A stretch of DNA of 64,000 nucleotides, from NCBI RefSeq assembly GCF_003236175.1, contig NZ_QKTW01000022.1, positions 247,393 to 311,392 on the forward strand, read 5' to 3'. Position numbers and translations under genes: made by a program. A model generated the notes under the pieces. The model saw nothing but the letters and a program-made list of their open reading frames with translations. It ran no database searches and had not been told where the DNA came from. This document shows positions 25,788-34,222 of the stretch, piece after piece. Position 1 is the first letter of the stretch, and every line of letters starts with the position of its first letter. Source of the DNA: Taibaiella soli (GTDB lineage Bacteria > Bacteroidota > Bacteroidia > Chitinophagales > Chitinophagaceae).

Positions 25788-25985
25788 CTATTTTTTGCTT
25801 TTGGCAATAAGAGATTTCACATGCTGCTCTAACTTAACGGCGGTAGCAAAACCCTTGGAGTTCATGACACTTGCGCCAGTTTTTGATTGCGTCAAGTGGA
25901 CAATGATAAATTTTTCTTCACTCATTGGGGCGACTGATTTTGTTGCCCTTTTTGTTGTACTGGTTGATTTTTTTGTGATTGCCAT
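25788..25985 (-). CDS. 65-aa lysine-rich peptide, candidate substrate of the radical SAM enzymes
   Basis: A 65-aa protein: a Lys/Thr/Ser-rich basic N terminus (AITKKSTSTTKRATKS), an acidic hinge (APMSEEK), then FIIVHLTQSKTGASVMNSKG and a helix-like VKLEQHVKSLIAKSKK. It lacks Cys, Trp, Tyr and Asp. It is the first gene of the minus-strand cassette, with an attenuator-like hairpin after it. By position it is the best precursor candidate, but composition is not diagnostic of any known RiPP class; it could also be a small nucleic-acid-binding protein. There is no signal peptide. I found no clear -7 box upstream. The 312 bp to the next gene (26062-26373) holds only A+T-rich DNA and a short frame at 26297. 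Confidence 0.6.
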   Translation of the reverse strand: MAITKKSTSTTKRATKSVAPMSEEKFIIVHLTQSKTGASVMNSKGFATAVKLEQHVKSLIAKSKK

Positions 25986-26373
25986 AAATAGAAAATTTAG
26001 ATTGTGCCTACTCTTTCTGAATGGTTTTCGGCATACCCATTTTGATTTTTATTATGTGTAAAATTGTTTATTTATATTGATTTTAAAATAGCAAAAATTT
26101 GTATAAATAGAGGGGTAGTTTACACGGTGCGTTTCAGTTTTTTGCTGGCAATTGAAGTGATTTTCAGTAACAATATATTTATTGATGTAAGCATGAAAGA
26201 AAAGATGGCCTACTGACAGGTAGTGCTGTCAGGTGGAAGTAGAGGAAACTTCTGTTATTATGACGCCAGTTGAACTTTGTTACAAAATCTCAAGACATGA
26301 AGATGACAACAAATGAAAAACTCCGCCGATTTGTTTACCATATCCACACAGTAAAACAGGCGCGTAAATTTCA

Positions 26374-26769
26374 ATGGGAAAAACCGTCCTACTTTTACTA
26401 TTGGTCGTAATCTCTTTTAGTTCGTATGGCCAAACAAAAAAGTCGCACTCAAATGTACCACGTCAAAGATGGGTTGCATTTTCTGCTAATCCGGTACCGG
26501 TTGCACCAGCGCCAATTCCACAAAAGATAGATCACGGAATCGCAATGGTTAATCGTGATTTCGGCATGTACATATTCGCCGACTGTACGCCGGTAGCGCC
26601 CTATGATGTGTTGGGGGCGATTAAAGGTCCAGCATTAAGTATGGGATCGGGTCAATATGACGAACTGAAAAAGAAACTGGTTGCTCGTCCAAAGAAGCAT
26701 TCTCCGGAAGCTGACGGCATTATTTTCGACCGAGGATGGACGTGGTCAGAAATAAAAAGGCCGGACTGA
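26374..26769 (+). CDS. Secreted protein of unknown function
   Basis: 131 aa with a signal peptide (about 1-19, GKTVLLLLLVVISFSSYG then QTK). The mature part has a proline-rich stretch ANPVPVAPAPIPQ and a folded-looking C-terminal part (IAMVNRDFGMYIFADCTPVA). One Cys is present. No family is recognised. Its last codons and stop lie inside its own terminator hairpin. An overlapping 37-aa frame (26297-26410) precedes it in another frame. It is the first right-hand gene after the A+T-rich cassette and is closer to the host in base composition. Confidence 0.6.
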   Translation: MGKTVLLLLLVVISFSSYGQTKKSHSNVPRQRWVAFSANPVPVAPAPIPQKIDHGIAMVNRDFGMYIFADCTPVAPYDVLGAIKGPALSMGSGQYDELKKKLVARPKKHSPEADGIIFDRGWTWSEIKRPD

Positions 26770-26783
26770 ATCCGGCCTTTAAT
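26755..26783 (+). terminator. Terminator overlapping the stop codon of the secreted protein gene
   Basis: AAAGGCCGGA (26756-26765), loop CTGAA, TCCGGCCTTT (26771-26780). The stop TGA lies in the loop. It also separates the gene from the converging tRNA. Confidence 0.8.
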
Positions 26784-26786
26784 CTG

Positions 26787-26858
<72 letters not shown>

Positions 26859-27044
26859 ATGTGGCTGCAAATGTAGATCAATTTTTTGAAACTCAGCTAT
26901 TTTATTTGTTTTCAGGCAAATATTTTTTTGAAGGTTAGGTAGCCGAAGGCTATAACGCGCCAGTCGCTTCGATTTGACGGAACATTTCGTACCAATATTA
27001 TTTGTTTTTGCATGGCGGACAGCAAGGCTGCTGAACCCTTTATT

Positions 27045-27370
27045 TTTTCAGGGATGTTTTTTTGTTTTGTTGTTTTCGCTGCGGATTCTAAGAGCAGAGT
27101 GTAAGGGCTTGTAACAGAAGGGTGAATACTGATCTTGAAAGATTCAGAGTTAAAGGTCCTAATATGCGAAATTATTCAGCAGTAGAGACATTCTGGCTAG
27201 CAACAATTCACGCCATTTCAAATAAGCAGGATTGGTATCAATTGCATATTTCTCTCAATGATAAAATGCAGTCAGACCGAGCCTCGGGGATGTTTTAATG
27301 TCCTTTTGTTGCAATGCATCGAGATAATTTTGTAATCGTCAGTGACAATGGAAATAGAAACAACAAACCA
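27045..27370 (+). repeat. Decayed third copy of the T9SS-gene leader (promoter region)
   Basis: CAGGGATGTTTTTTTGTT near 27047, and GGGATGTTTTAATGTCCTTT then TGTTGCAATGCAT and TAATTTTGTAATCG (27286-27338), align with the leaders of the two T9SS genes at 30.3-30.7 and 33.9-34.2 kb, including a -7 box TAATTTTG at 27325-27332. No intact sorted protein follows; only a 67-codon frame ending at 27545. The rest of the gap 26859-27860 shows no gene I can support. Confidence 0.6.
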
Positions 27371-27646
27371 GATTTCCATTCAACATTACCGGCATTGTTC
27401 AATCAAAAGTTTAAACCAAATGAGTATCAAAATGTTTAATCTGTTATGGTCAGTTTCGGGCAGTAGTATTTGCGCTAAAGGCACAGATGAAGTGTATACG
27501 GAAACCAATCAGGAAGGTTTCGATTTTGTATTAATTATCCGTTAGAAGGTGTTTCAATGGAGAAATAAATTCTTTTTGTCTTAAGTGACACATTGTCAAT
27601 ATAAAATTTAGTATAAAAAAACGTAATAGTTATGTTTTAACCTATT

Positions 27647-27654
27647 TAAATTTG
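27647..27654 (+). promoter_or_regulatory. -7 element ahead of the AraC-type pair
   Basis: TAAATTTG matches TAnnTTTG about 207 nt before the ATG at 27861, so a long leader is implied. No clear -33 box. Confidence 0.35.
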
Positions 27655-27860
27655 TGTAATGTTCGTCTGGTGTCGGCAGATGAATTTTTAAGTAAGAATA
27701 ATAAGTTAGAGATCAGATCCGATGGTAAAGTATACTCCTTTGAAACGTTAGCATCTTAAAGTGAAAACAAAGCAAAAAACAAGCAATGAATCACAGCATT
27801 TTTCGAAGTTTCCGGGACTGGAAATTTATAAGTCGTTTTAACGGATAACTTATCTGCTTT

Positions 27861-28874
27861 ATGTTAGAGATCGAATATTCGATGACAACGAGTCTGGATT
27901 TTTTGAACACCATCGTTGAAAGTTATACGAACGCCAGCGGAGAAAGAGTGTATGTTCAGGAAAATTCATTGGTTTTTCCACCGGGAATAGCGGAGGGTAA
28001 GTTCTCCTTTTACGAAATTGAGCCGGGCTTAAGTATTTGCTGTCTGGACTGCACTTTCATAAAAGGGGTTAGATTTAAACGGTCCGATACCAAGGCCAAC
28101 GATATTAAAGTACTGCATGTAAATCTTAGTACGATGCCGTTTTGGCTCAATCAACAAGGAAAGAACAGTATTGACGTCGGTACAGGTTGGAAAAATGCGG
28201 TATTCTACGGACAGTCACATTTTGCCAGCGAATTTGTTGCGGAAGCAGGAACTGTTGCAAAGGTGATTAATATATACTTTACCAAAGACTGGTGGGTTAC
28301 AAGTAACGAAGTGGCTGCACGGCAGTATCCATCTTTGATAAGTACGTTGCTGGATGAAAATGTTCAGCGGACAATAGACTTGGATCTTGGAATGTTGCTG
28401 GCAGCGCAGGAGATTATTGGTGCTGCGCCGCCGATACACGCGCTGAATCTTTATTACGAAGGTTGTGCCAGGAAAATAATTGCTTTATTTATCAATCGGC
28501 TTACTACTTCTTTAACCAGCGAAGAAGAGCTTGATTTTAGTGAAGTTTCCAGAGTTATTGCTGCGAAAGACAAAATATTAAATGAGCTGGATCAGCCTGT
28601 ACCTACATTGGAACAGGTAGCGGAACAGTGCAATGTGAGTAAGTCCAAGTTTTCCTATTTGTTCCGTGCTGTTTTTAATAAAGCCTATTCAGATTTTTTT
28701 TTAGAAGCGAAAATGCAGAAAGCCGCAGATTTATTGCTGGAAGGCTATTCTATAGCGGAAGTGGGAAATGCGCTCAACTATAAGAATCTGGGACATTTCG
28801 CAGGATCGTTTTATAGCTACTATCACACGACACCTAAATTTTACAAGAGGTCCATCTTTAATAAAGGAAAATGA
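27861..28874 (+). CDS. AraC-family transcriptional regulator (first of a tandem paralogous pair)
   Basis: A 337-aa regulator. The C-terminal AraC helix-turn-helix region (about 235-335) has VPTLEQVAEQCNVSKSKFSY and AEVGNALNYKNLGHFAGSFY, then YYHTTPKFYKRS. The N-terminal 220 residues (IEYSMTTSLDFLNTIVESYT; VFPPGIAEGKFSFYEIEPG) resemble those of the next gene and are unlike classic AraC arabinose domains; the ligand is unknown. The stop overlaps the next start (ATGA). The pair sits between a decayed and an intact T9SS-gene leader, suggesting it controls those genes (inference). Confidence 0.85.
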   Translation: MLEIEYSMTTSLDFLNTIVESYTNASGERVYVQENSLVFPPGIAEGKFSFYEIEPGLSICCLDCTFIKGVRFKRSDTKANDIKVLHVNLSTMPFWLNQQGKNSIDVGTGWKNAVFYGQSHFASEFVAEAGTVAKVINIYFTKDWWVTSNEVAARQYPSLISTLLDENVQRTIDLDLGMLLAAQEIIGAAPPIHALNLYYEGCARKIIALFINRLTTSLTSEEELDFSEVSRVIAAKDKILNELDQPVPTLEQVAEQCNVSKSKFSYLFRAVFNKAYSDFFLEAKMQKAADLLLEGYSIAEVGNALNYKNLGHFAGSFYSYYHTTPKFYKRSIFNKGK

Positions 28875-29887
28875 AAAACGTAATTGAAGTCGAATATTAT
28901 CATACAACCAGTAAAAAATGGTTTTTTGATTTTGCGCAGTCTTTAAGTGCGGCCTGTGGAGAGTTAGTTACTGTAGGTAATAATAGTCTGAAATTGCCGC
29001 CATCTGTTGGTGAAGGAAGGTTTGAGTTTTATGAACTGACCGACGGATTTTCCCTTCAGATTGTCGATTGTACTTTCTTTAAAAATCTGCATCTTTCGAG
29101 AAAGTCGAACACAGGAAATGAGATTTATAAAGTCGTATACAATTTGAGTATTACGCCCGTGATCGTCAGTAAAAAAAGCGGCAGGGTTAAAAATATCAGC
29201 GATGGGCTAGCCGATGCAGTTTTGTTGAGTTCAGAATCGACGCAACTGGCCAGCACTTTCGAGGCAAATCAGCCAACGAGGATGGTGATTCTGTTTTTTA
29301 GCAGGCAATGGTTTATCCGGCATATAGGCAGGCATAGCTATCCGATAAGGGTAAGCAGAATGCAGGATTTTATTGCATCCAATCCTATTCAGTTTACGAC
29401 CAATATGGATCTTCGCAGCCGGCAACTTGTGGAAGAGATTTTTCAACTAAACCTTCCAGATCTGGTGCTGCAACAATACCTGGCCGGATGTGGCAAACAG
29501 CTTTGCGCTTATTTCTTTAATCAGCTGATTGAAGAAGAAGTTACAGAGGAACGGATTCAATCTGGAGAAGCCATGCGGATTATCCGGGCGAAAGAGGATA
29601 TCGAAAAACGTATGGATCAGCCGATACCCAAAATTGAAGATGTTGCCGAATTGTGTTTTATGAGCCGGACTAAATTTATGACGATGTTCCGATCGATTTT
29701 TAACGAGGGGTACAGCACTTATTTTATGAAGCTGAAGCGGGACAAAGCGAAAGACTTGCTATTGCAGGGCTTTACCGTAGAAGACGTTGCAAAAAGTATC
29801 GGCTATAAAGACACTGCTTATTTCACAAAAATGTTTTTGAAGAAAACCGGCGTTACGCCCACCGATTATCAGCACAGAGGTCAGTAA
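28871..29887 (+). CDS. AraC-family transcriptional regulator (second of a tandem paralogous pair)
   Basis: A 338-aa paralogue of the preceding gene, sharing the pattern NSLKLPPSVGEGRFEFYELT / VDCTFFKNLHLSRKS in the N-terminal domain and the AraC domain PIPKIEDVAELCFMSRTKFM, VEDVAKSIGYKDTAYFTKMF, KKTGVTPTDYQH. It is translationally coupled (4-bp ATGA overlap). Two coupled paralogues could form a heteromer or act in series (inference). Downstream, 29888-30137 has no gene; it leads into the first twin terminator. Confidence 0.85.
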   Translation: MKNVIEVEYYHTTSKKWFFDFAQSLSAACGELVTVGNNSLKLPPSVGEGRFEFYELTDGFSLQIVDCTFFKNLHLSRKSNTGNEIYKVVYNLSITPVIVSKKSGRVKNISDGLADAVLLSSESTQLASTFEANQPTRMVILFFSRQWFIRHIGRHSYPIRVSRMQDFIASNPIQFTTNMDLRSRQLVEEIFQLNLPDLVLQQYLAGCGKQLCAYFFNQLIEEEVTEERIQSGEAMRIIRAKEDIEKRMDQPIPKIEDVAELCFMSRTKFMTMFRSIFNEGYSTYFMKLKRDKAKDLLLQGFTVEDVAKSIGYKDTAYFTKMFLKKTGVTPTDYQHRGQ

Positions 29888-30140
29888 ATCAAATAATAAA
29901 AACGTGCAAAATTTGAAATGGACAGCGGTGAATCAATATTGATCAGCCTCTGTAGGGGAATTTTTTGCCGTCATCATTGAAAAAGGTTAGCGCAAACTAA
30001 TGTATAATCCCCCCTTATTAATCCCCAATCATGTACATGGAATGCCTCCTTTTTCTTTATCAAATGCTTTTGTAATAATACAACAATCGAAATAATGGTC
30101 GTTCATAAACAGGGTTAAATGCTTTGGTATTATTAAGTGC

Positions 30141-30268
30141 CCGTCGGCCGAAGTGGCTGGCGGTTTTACCCTGATCTGAACGGCGTTTTTTGAGTTGATT
30201 GAGATTCGATCTTCATCTGCCCCCTTTTGTTTTCATGGTGTGCCGACCTTTCAAGGTCGGCTTTTTTC
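30141..30268 (+). terminator. Twin terminator block, copy 0
   Basis: Hairpin A, CCGTCGGCC/GGCTGGCGG then TTTT (30141-30167), and hairpin B, GCCGACCTT/AAGGTCGGC then TTTTTT (30242-30268), about 75 nt apart. The same pair recurs after each T9SS gene (33.6 and 37.1 kb). Here no T9SS gene precedes it; it may end the AraC transcript or be left from a lost unit. Confidence 0.75.
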
Positions 30269-30487
30269 TTTTTTAATGCAGCTTTTTCTGTAACGAAATC
30301 TACTTTTTTAATACGCGGGAAAATCCGAGTCAATGGTCGTCATTTTTTTAAGGGATATTTTTTTGTTCGCTTGTTTTCTGCTCCATCAGTATACCTGTTT
30401 CTGTAAGGGCGAGTCATGTGCTAATTAGCTGACGGACATATTGAAAATATAGTGTGGAAGCGGTTTTTGAGGGATGTTTTCCTGTCC

Positions 30488-30516
30488 TTTTGTTGGGATA
30501 CTGCTTAATAATTTTG
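30488..30516 (+). promoter_or_regulatory. Promoter of T9SS gene 1, with a conserved long leader to the start codon
   Basis: TTTTG (30488-30492), 16-nt spacer, TAATTTTG (30509-30516). The transcript start should be near 30523, giving a leader of about 150 nt that is almost base-for-base shared with gene 2: AGGATATAAGGTCATT, ACTTCTTTAAATC, GGGTAGTTAGTATAAATTG. The upstream region with AGGGATATTTTTTTGTTCGC is shared too. Confidence 0.7.
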
Positions 30517-30673
30517 TATTCGTTAGTTAGAAAACAGAAATAAAAAACGAAGCTTAAAAGTGTCTTCAGGATATAAGGTCATTCGTAGCATTTTTTCCAT
30601 CATTACGGCTACTTACTTCTTTAAATCGCATTACCACCCAACAACGGGTAGTTAGTATAAATTGAAATTGAAA

Positions 30674-33559
30674 ATGAAAAAGATTTTTTTGTTGCTTCTT
30701 TCTTTAGCAGCAGTAATTGGTAAAACAAACGGACAATGTCCTGCGACTATTCAGTTGAATGTGCGCAGCAACACACCAGCAAATTGCCCTTCGAGCGGCA
30801 GCGTTATAATCGGTTCTAATGCCAGCGTAGGGTCTTTACAGTACACAATTACAGCCGGGCCTGCAGGCGCTCCGCTTAATACACCACAGGGGGACAGCAC
30901 ATTTAGTGCGCTTCCTGCAGGATCGTATACGGTAAAAGCAAATTGTGCTTCTAATCCTTCCAAGTCAAATACGATCAATTTTACAATAACAGATGGCTAT
31001 ACGCCGATGACGAATATTGCAACGACGATTACTTCACATTGTGGTAGTGGCGGCGCTGGCGGTACCGTTGTTGCCAACAGTGTTACCGGTGGCAGCAAGC
31101 CACTGCAGTATTCTCTGGTGCAGAATAATGATCCGAATTATCCTGATAACCTCAGCGTATATGGTGCAACAACAACATTTAACCCTACTGCATATGGCGT
31201 CTATCAATTGCGTGTAAAAGATGCTTGCGGTCAATTATATACCAAAACGGTGCAGATCGCTCAGAACCTGCCACCAGTTGCGATTGGCATTAATATGTAC
31301 AATGACAATCCCTGCAATAGCACTACCTGGGATGCATGGTTCTGGCTGGAAGATCCAACAAGCGGAATGTCGATAGATGCCACTCCTTATTTTAACGCAG
31401 GTGGTGTAACGATTAAAATCTACCAGGCTACGGGGACAGGTTCTGCCTGCGCGAAGGGAACACTCCTCGGAACATTGACCAATGTGACAAATCAGGCCAT
31501 TCAATTACCGAAGTCATCAAACGGTTTATACTATTACGAAGTAACAACTCCTTGTGGAGTTACAACTTCATTGTGCCAGGATGCGACAGGACAGACGGCG
31601 GAAACTGTAACGCTCGCTACAAACACAACAGGTTGCGGTACAACATCGCCAGCTGCAACGATGAACATTTTTTCGACGGACATGAATTTTATTCACTATC
31701 CGCTGACTGTGACGGTAACGCCTAAACCGAGCGGTACACCGACTACTTACACTATTAACGATGGCGATATTTCTATTACCGGGCTGGCGCTGAAAAACTA
31801 TAGCGTAGTGATTAAAGATGCCTGTGGTCAAACGGTACTTTCGCAAACGATCAATAATCCGGTAAATGCCGGTGTTCCGAGCACCTGGTTTGTGATTCCG
31901 GGTGAAGGTGATCTGGACTGTCTCAACGGCCGGCTTACCAGTCAGGAGGGTACAGTTCGCGTAGGTATCGGCATTCAGGGTTTTCTGGCAGATCTCGCTG
32001 ATGCGGTTGCAACCATAACGGCAGGACCAAGTAACGTTGGTGTAAGTGCAACACAACAACCTGCGGGTTCGGGCGTGTTCTTCTGGCAGAACATGCTGCC
32101 GGGCAGTTATACGGTAAGCGTAGTAACAGCTTGTGGTACCACAAACTTCAACTTTACAGTAGCGTTGCCATCATGGAATGAAACGCTGGCGCAGCATATC
32201 CAGGTTGTTGCTACTTCATTTTGCGGCGGAAGCGGCACGGTGCAGATAGATCCGAACAACACCGAATATAATGGATACGGTACTGTTGCTTATGTATTGA
32301 AAAATGCTGCTACTCACGCTGGCATCGATAGTAACGCAACGGGCGTGTTCACCAATCTGTCTGCCGGCAATTACTACATTGACATGAGTATTGATGATTA
32401 TTGTGACGACCCAAATCCAACGTACAATGTTTCGAGTAACACTGTTACGATCAATTCTGCAGGTACTCCGGCGAGTGTTGCTAAAAAACTGGGTGTTATT
32501 TGTGAAGATGGTAGTGGCAATCTGCTTAATACCGGTAGTGCTTATCTGCAGCTGGCCGGAGCTCCGCCAATGATACTCGAATACAAATTATCGACAAGCA
32601 GTACCTGGAATACATACAGCACCAATGCACCTTCATCCGTGACCATCGGCAACCTTGTGCCATATGCGGTATACGATGTGCGTGTTACGTCTTGCGGTAT
32701 CAGCAGCGTAACACAGGTATCAATCGGTAAGCTGGATTTAGTGAAAGTTTCCAACACGCAAAATCCATGCATCAATGTACCTTATACATTGGCAGTGCCT
32801 GAAATGCCCGGCGCTACTTACTCCTGGAGCAATCCGGCGAATGTTATTGTTTCCAGCAGCTATAACTACAGTATCCCGAATTACAACGCATCATACGATG
32901 GCATATACACTTGTACCGTTTCATTTGGCGGTTGTGTGACACGCACAATGCATGTGACGCTAAATTCTCAACTCTGTGCGCAGCCGTTACCGATCAGGCT
33001 TACATCTTTTACTGCTGTAAATCACAACTGTGAGCCAGAGCTGGTATGGAGCGCGATTTATCACAATACCGACAAAAGCTTCATTGTGCAACGCAGCAGC
33101 GACGGACATAATTATGCAGATGTTGCTGAAATTTCAGCAAAGCAGGGTAGTGGTGATTATACTTACATGGATGGTGCAGCTGATCTTAATGCAGGGAATC
33201 TGTACTACCGATTGAAAATGGTTGACCTTGATAATACCGTTACCTATTCAAGTACGGAAGTGATTAAAGGCTGCCATAACAATCTGTATAGCGAAAATAG
33301 TTTTTATATCGTGCCTAATCCGGTAACCGGCGGACAGAACGTAACGCTGACTTATAACGGAGCTGCTGTAAATGCAAGCGTAAACATCGTAAGCGCTTCC
33401 GGACAATTGGTTCAGCACAATGAAAAAATCTCCTTGGGCGGACAGGCAGGCAACACCATAAACATATCGCTGCACGATCTTACTGCGGGTATTTACATAG
33501 TGACACTGACAACTGATGATGGCAATGTGGTCGGCCATGAAAAGCTGATCGTTTATTAG
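30674..33559 (+). CDS. Large secreted protein with T9SS type A sorting domain (tandem unit 1)
   Basis: 961 aa from ATG 30674 (in-frame TTG at 30662 is an alternative). Signal peptide MKKIFLLLLSLAAVIGKTNG. A series of SprB-like/Ig-like beta modules follows, each ending in a cysteine-bearing strand of the form D-A-C-G-Q or T-P-C-G-V (YQLRVKDACGQLYTK, YSVVIKDACGQTVLS, GSYTVSVVTACGTTNF). An Ig-like domain (VPEMPGATYSWSNPANVIVS, DGIYTCTVSFGGC) precedes the C-terminal part PLPIRLTSFTAVNHNCEPEL and the T9SS domain FYIVPNPVTGG ... LTAGIYIVTL. It should be surface-exposed or released, possibly an adhesin-like protein; no enzyme motif is seen. Confidence 0.85.
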   Translation: MKKIFLLLLSLAAVIGKTNGQCPATIQLNVRSNTPANCPSSGSVIIGSNASVGSLQYTITAGPAGAPLNTPQGDSTFSALPAGSYTVKANCASNPSKSNTINFTITDGYTPMTNIATTITSHCGSGGAGGTVVANSVTGGSKPLQYSLVQNNDPNYPDNLSVYGATTTFNPTAYGVYQLRVKDACGQLYTKTVQIAQNLPPVAIGINMYNDNPCNSTTWDAWFWLEDPTSGMSIDATPYFNAGGVTIKIYQATGTGSACAKGTLLGTLTNVTNQAIQLPKSSNGLYYYEVTTPCGVTTSLCQDATGQTAETVTLATNTTGCGTTSPAATMNIFSTDMNFIHYPLTVTVTPKPSGTPTTYTINDGDISITGLALKNYSVVIKDACGQTVLSQTINNPVNAGVPSTWFVIPGEGDLDCLNGRLTSQEGTVRVGIGIQGFLADLADAVATITAGPSNVGVSATQQPAGSGVFFWQNMLPGSYTVSVVTACGTTNFNFTVALPSWNETLAQHIQVVATSFCGGSGTVQIDPNNTEYNGYGTVAYVLKNAATHAGIDSNATGVFTNLSAGNYYIDMSIDDYCDDPNPTYNVSSNTVTINSAGTPASVAKKLGVICEDGSGNLLNTGSAYLQLAGAPPMILEYKLSTSSTWNTYSTNAPSSVTIGNLVPYAVYDVRVTSCGISSVTQVSIGKLDLVKVSNTQNPCINVPYTLAVPEMPGATYSWSNPANVIVSSSYNYSIPNYNASYDGIYTCTVSFGGCVTRTMHVTLNSQLCAQPLPIRLTSFTAVNHNCEPELVWSAIYHNTDKSFIVQRSSDGHNYADVAEISAKQGSGDYTYMDGAADLNAGNLYYRLKMVDLDNTVTYSSTEVIKGCHNNLYSENSFYIVPNPVTGGQNVTLTYNGAAVNASVNIVSASGQLVQHNEKISLGGQAGNTINISLHDLTAGIYIVTLTTDDGNVVGHEKLIVY

Positions 33560-33598
33560 ATGAAAATTAGAATTAAATGAAGTGGTAATAATACGTGG

Positions 33599-33799
33599 CC
33601 GTCAGCCGAAAGTGCTGACGGTTTTACTCCTGATCTGAATGGTGTTTTATGAGTTAAGATTGAGATTCGCTCTTCAAATGCAGAGGGATTCTTTGGATGC
33701 CTTTTGTAGCGTTAAGTTCTGTTGGATGGAACGTTATGTTGGGCGGTTTTTACCCCCTTTTCATTTTCAAAGTGCCGGCCTTTCCAGGTCGGCTTTTTT
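33599..33799 (+). terminator. Twin terminator block, copy 1 (after T9SS gene 1)
   Basis: Hairpin A CCGTCAGC/GCTGACGG then TTTT (33599-33625) and hairpin B GCCGGCC/GGTCGGC then TTTTTT (33773-33798). The space between matches copy 0 in CCTGATCTGAAYGGYGTTTT and TACCCCCTTTT-like segments. Confidence 0.75.
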
Positions 33800-34028
33800 C
33801 TTTTTAAAACTGTTTCTGAATGTAGTTTTTCCTGTAGCAGAATTCATTTTTTTATACGTGGGAAATGAACGTTAACGGTCAATACTTTTTTAGGGATATT
33901 TTTTTGTTCGCTTGTTTTCCGTTCCTGTTGTGTGGACGTTTTATTTAGGATAAATCACACTGTAACAAGCTGATTGGTACGTCTGAAACCTAATGTGGAG
34001 CAGTTTTTTGAGGGATGTTTTCTAGTCC

Positions 34029-34057
34029 TTTTGTTGGAATACTGCTTAATAATTTTG
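34029..34057 (+). promoter_or_regulatory. Promoter of T9SS gene 2, with the same conserved leader
   Basis: TTTTG (34029-34033), 16-nt spacer, TAATTTTG (34050-34057); leader of about 160 nt, closely matching that of gene 1 up to the start codon. The whole 33.56-34.22 kb gap is this terminator-promoter block. Confidence 0.7.
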
Positions 34058-34222
34058 TATTCGTTACTTAGAAAACAGAATAAGCGGAATTGAAAAACGA
34101 AGTTTAGGAAGTGCCTCAGGATATAAGGTCATTAATAGTCTTCCTCCCATCACTATGACTACTTCCTTCTTTAAATCACATAATCCCCGATAAAGGGTAG
34201 TTAGTATAAATTGAAATTGAAA

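Larger units (their letters stand above)
20981..26060 (-). other. A+T-rich cassette: peptide-modification or natural-product operon
   Basis: Seven minus-strand frames packed with short gaps or overlaps (14-bp gap, then overlaps of 47, 8, 38 and 53 bp) behind a 65-aa peptide gene. The DNA is visibly richer in A+T than the flanking genes. The left end meets a truncated lipoprotein gene and an incomplete TrmO-like frame; the right end approaches tRNA-fMet, whose 3' end faces the cassette. No integrase or transposase remains. Gene set and packing suggest one horizontally acquired functional unit (inference). Confidence 0.6.
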
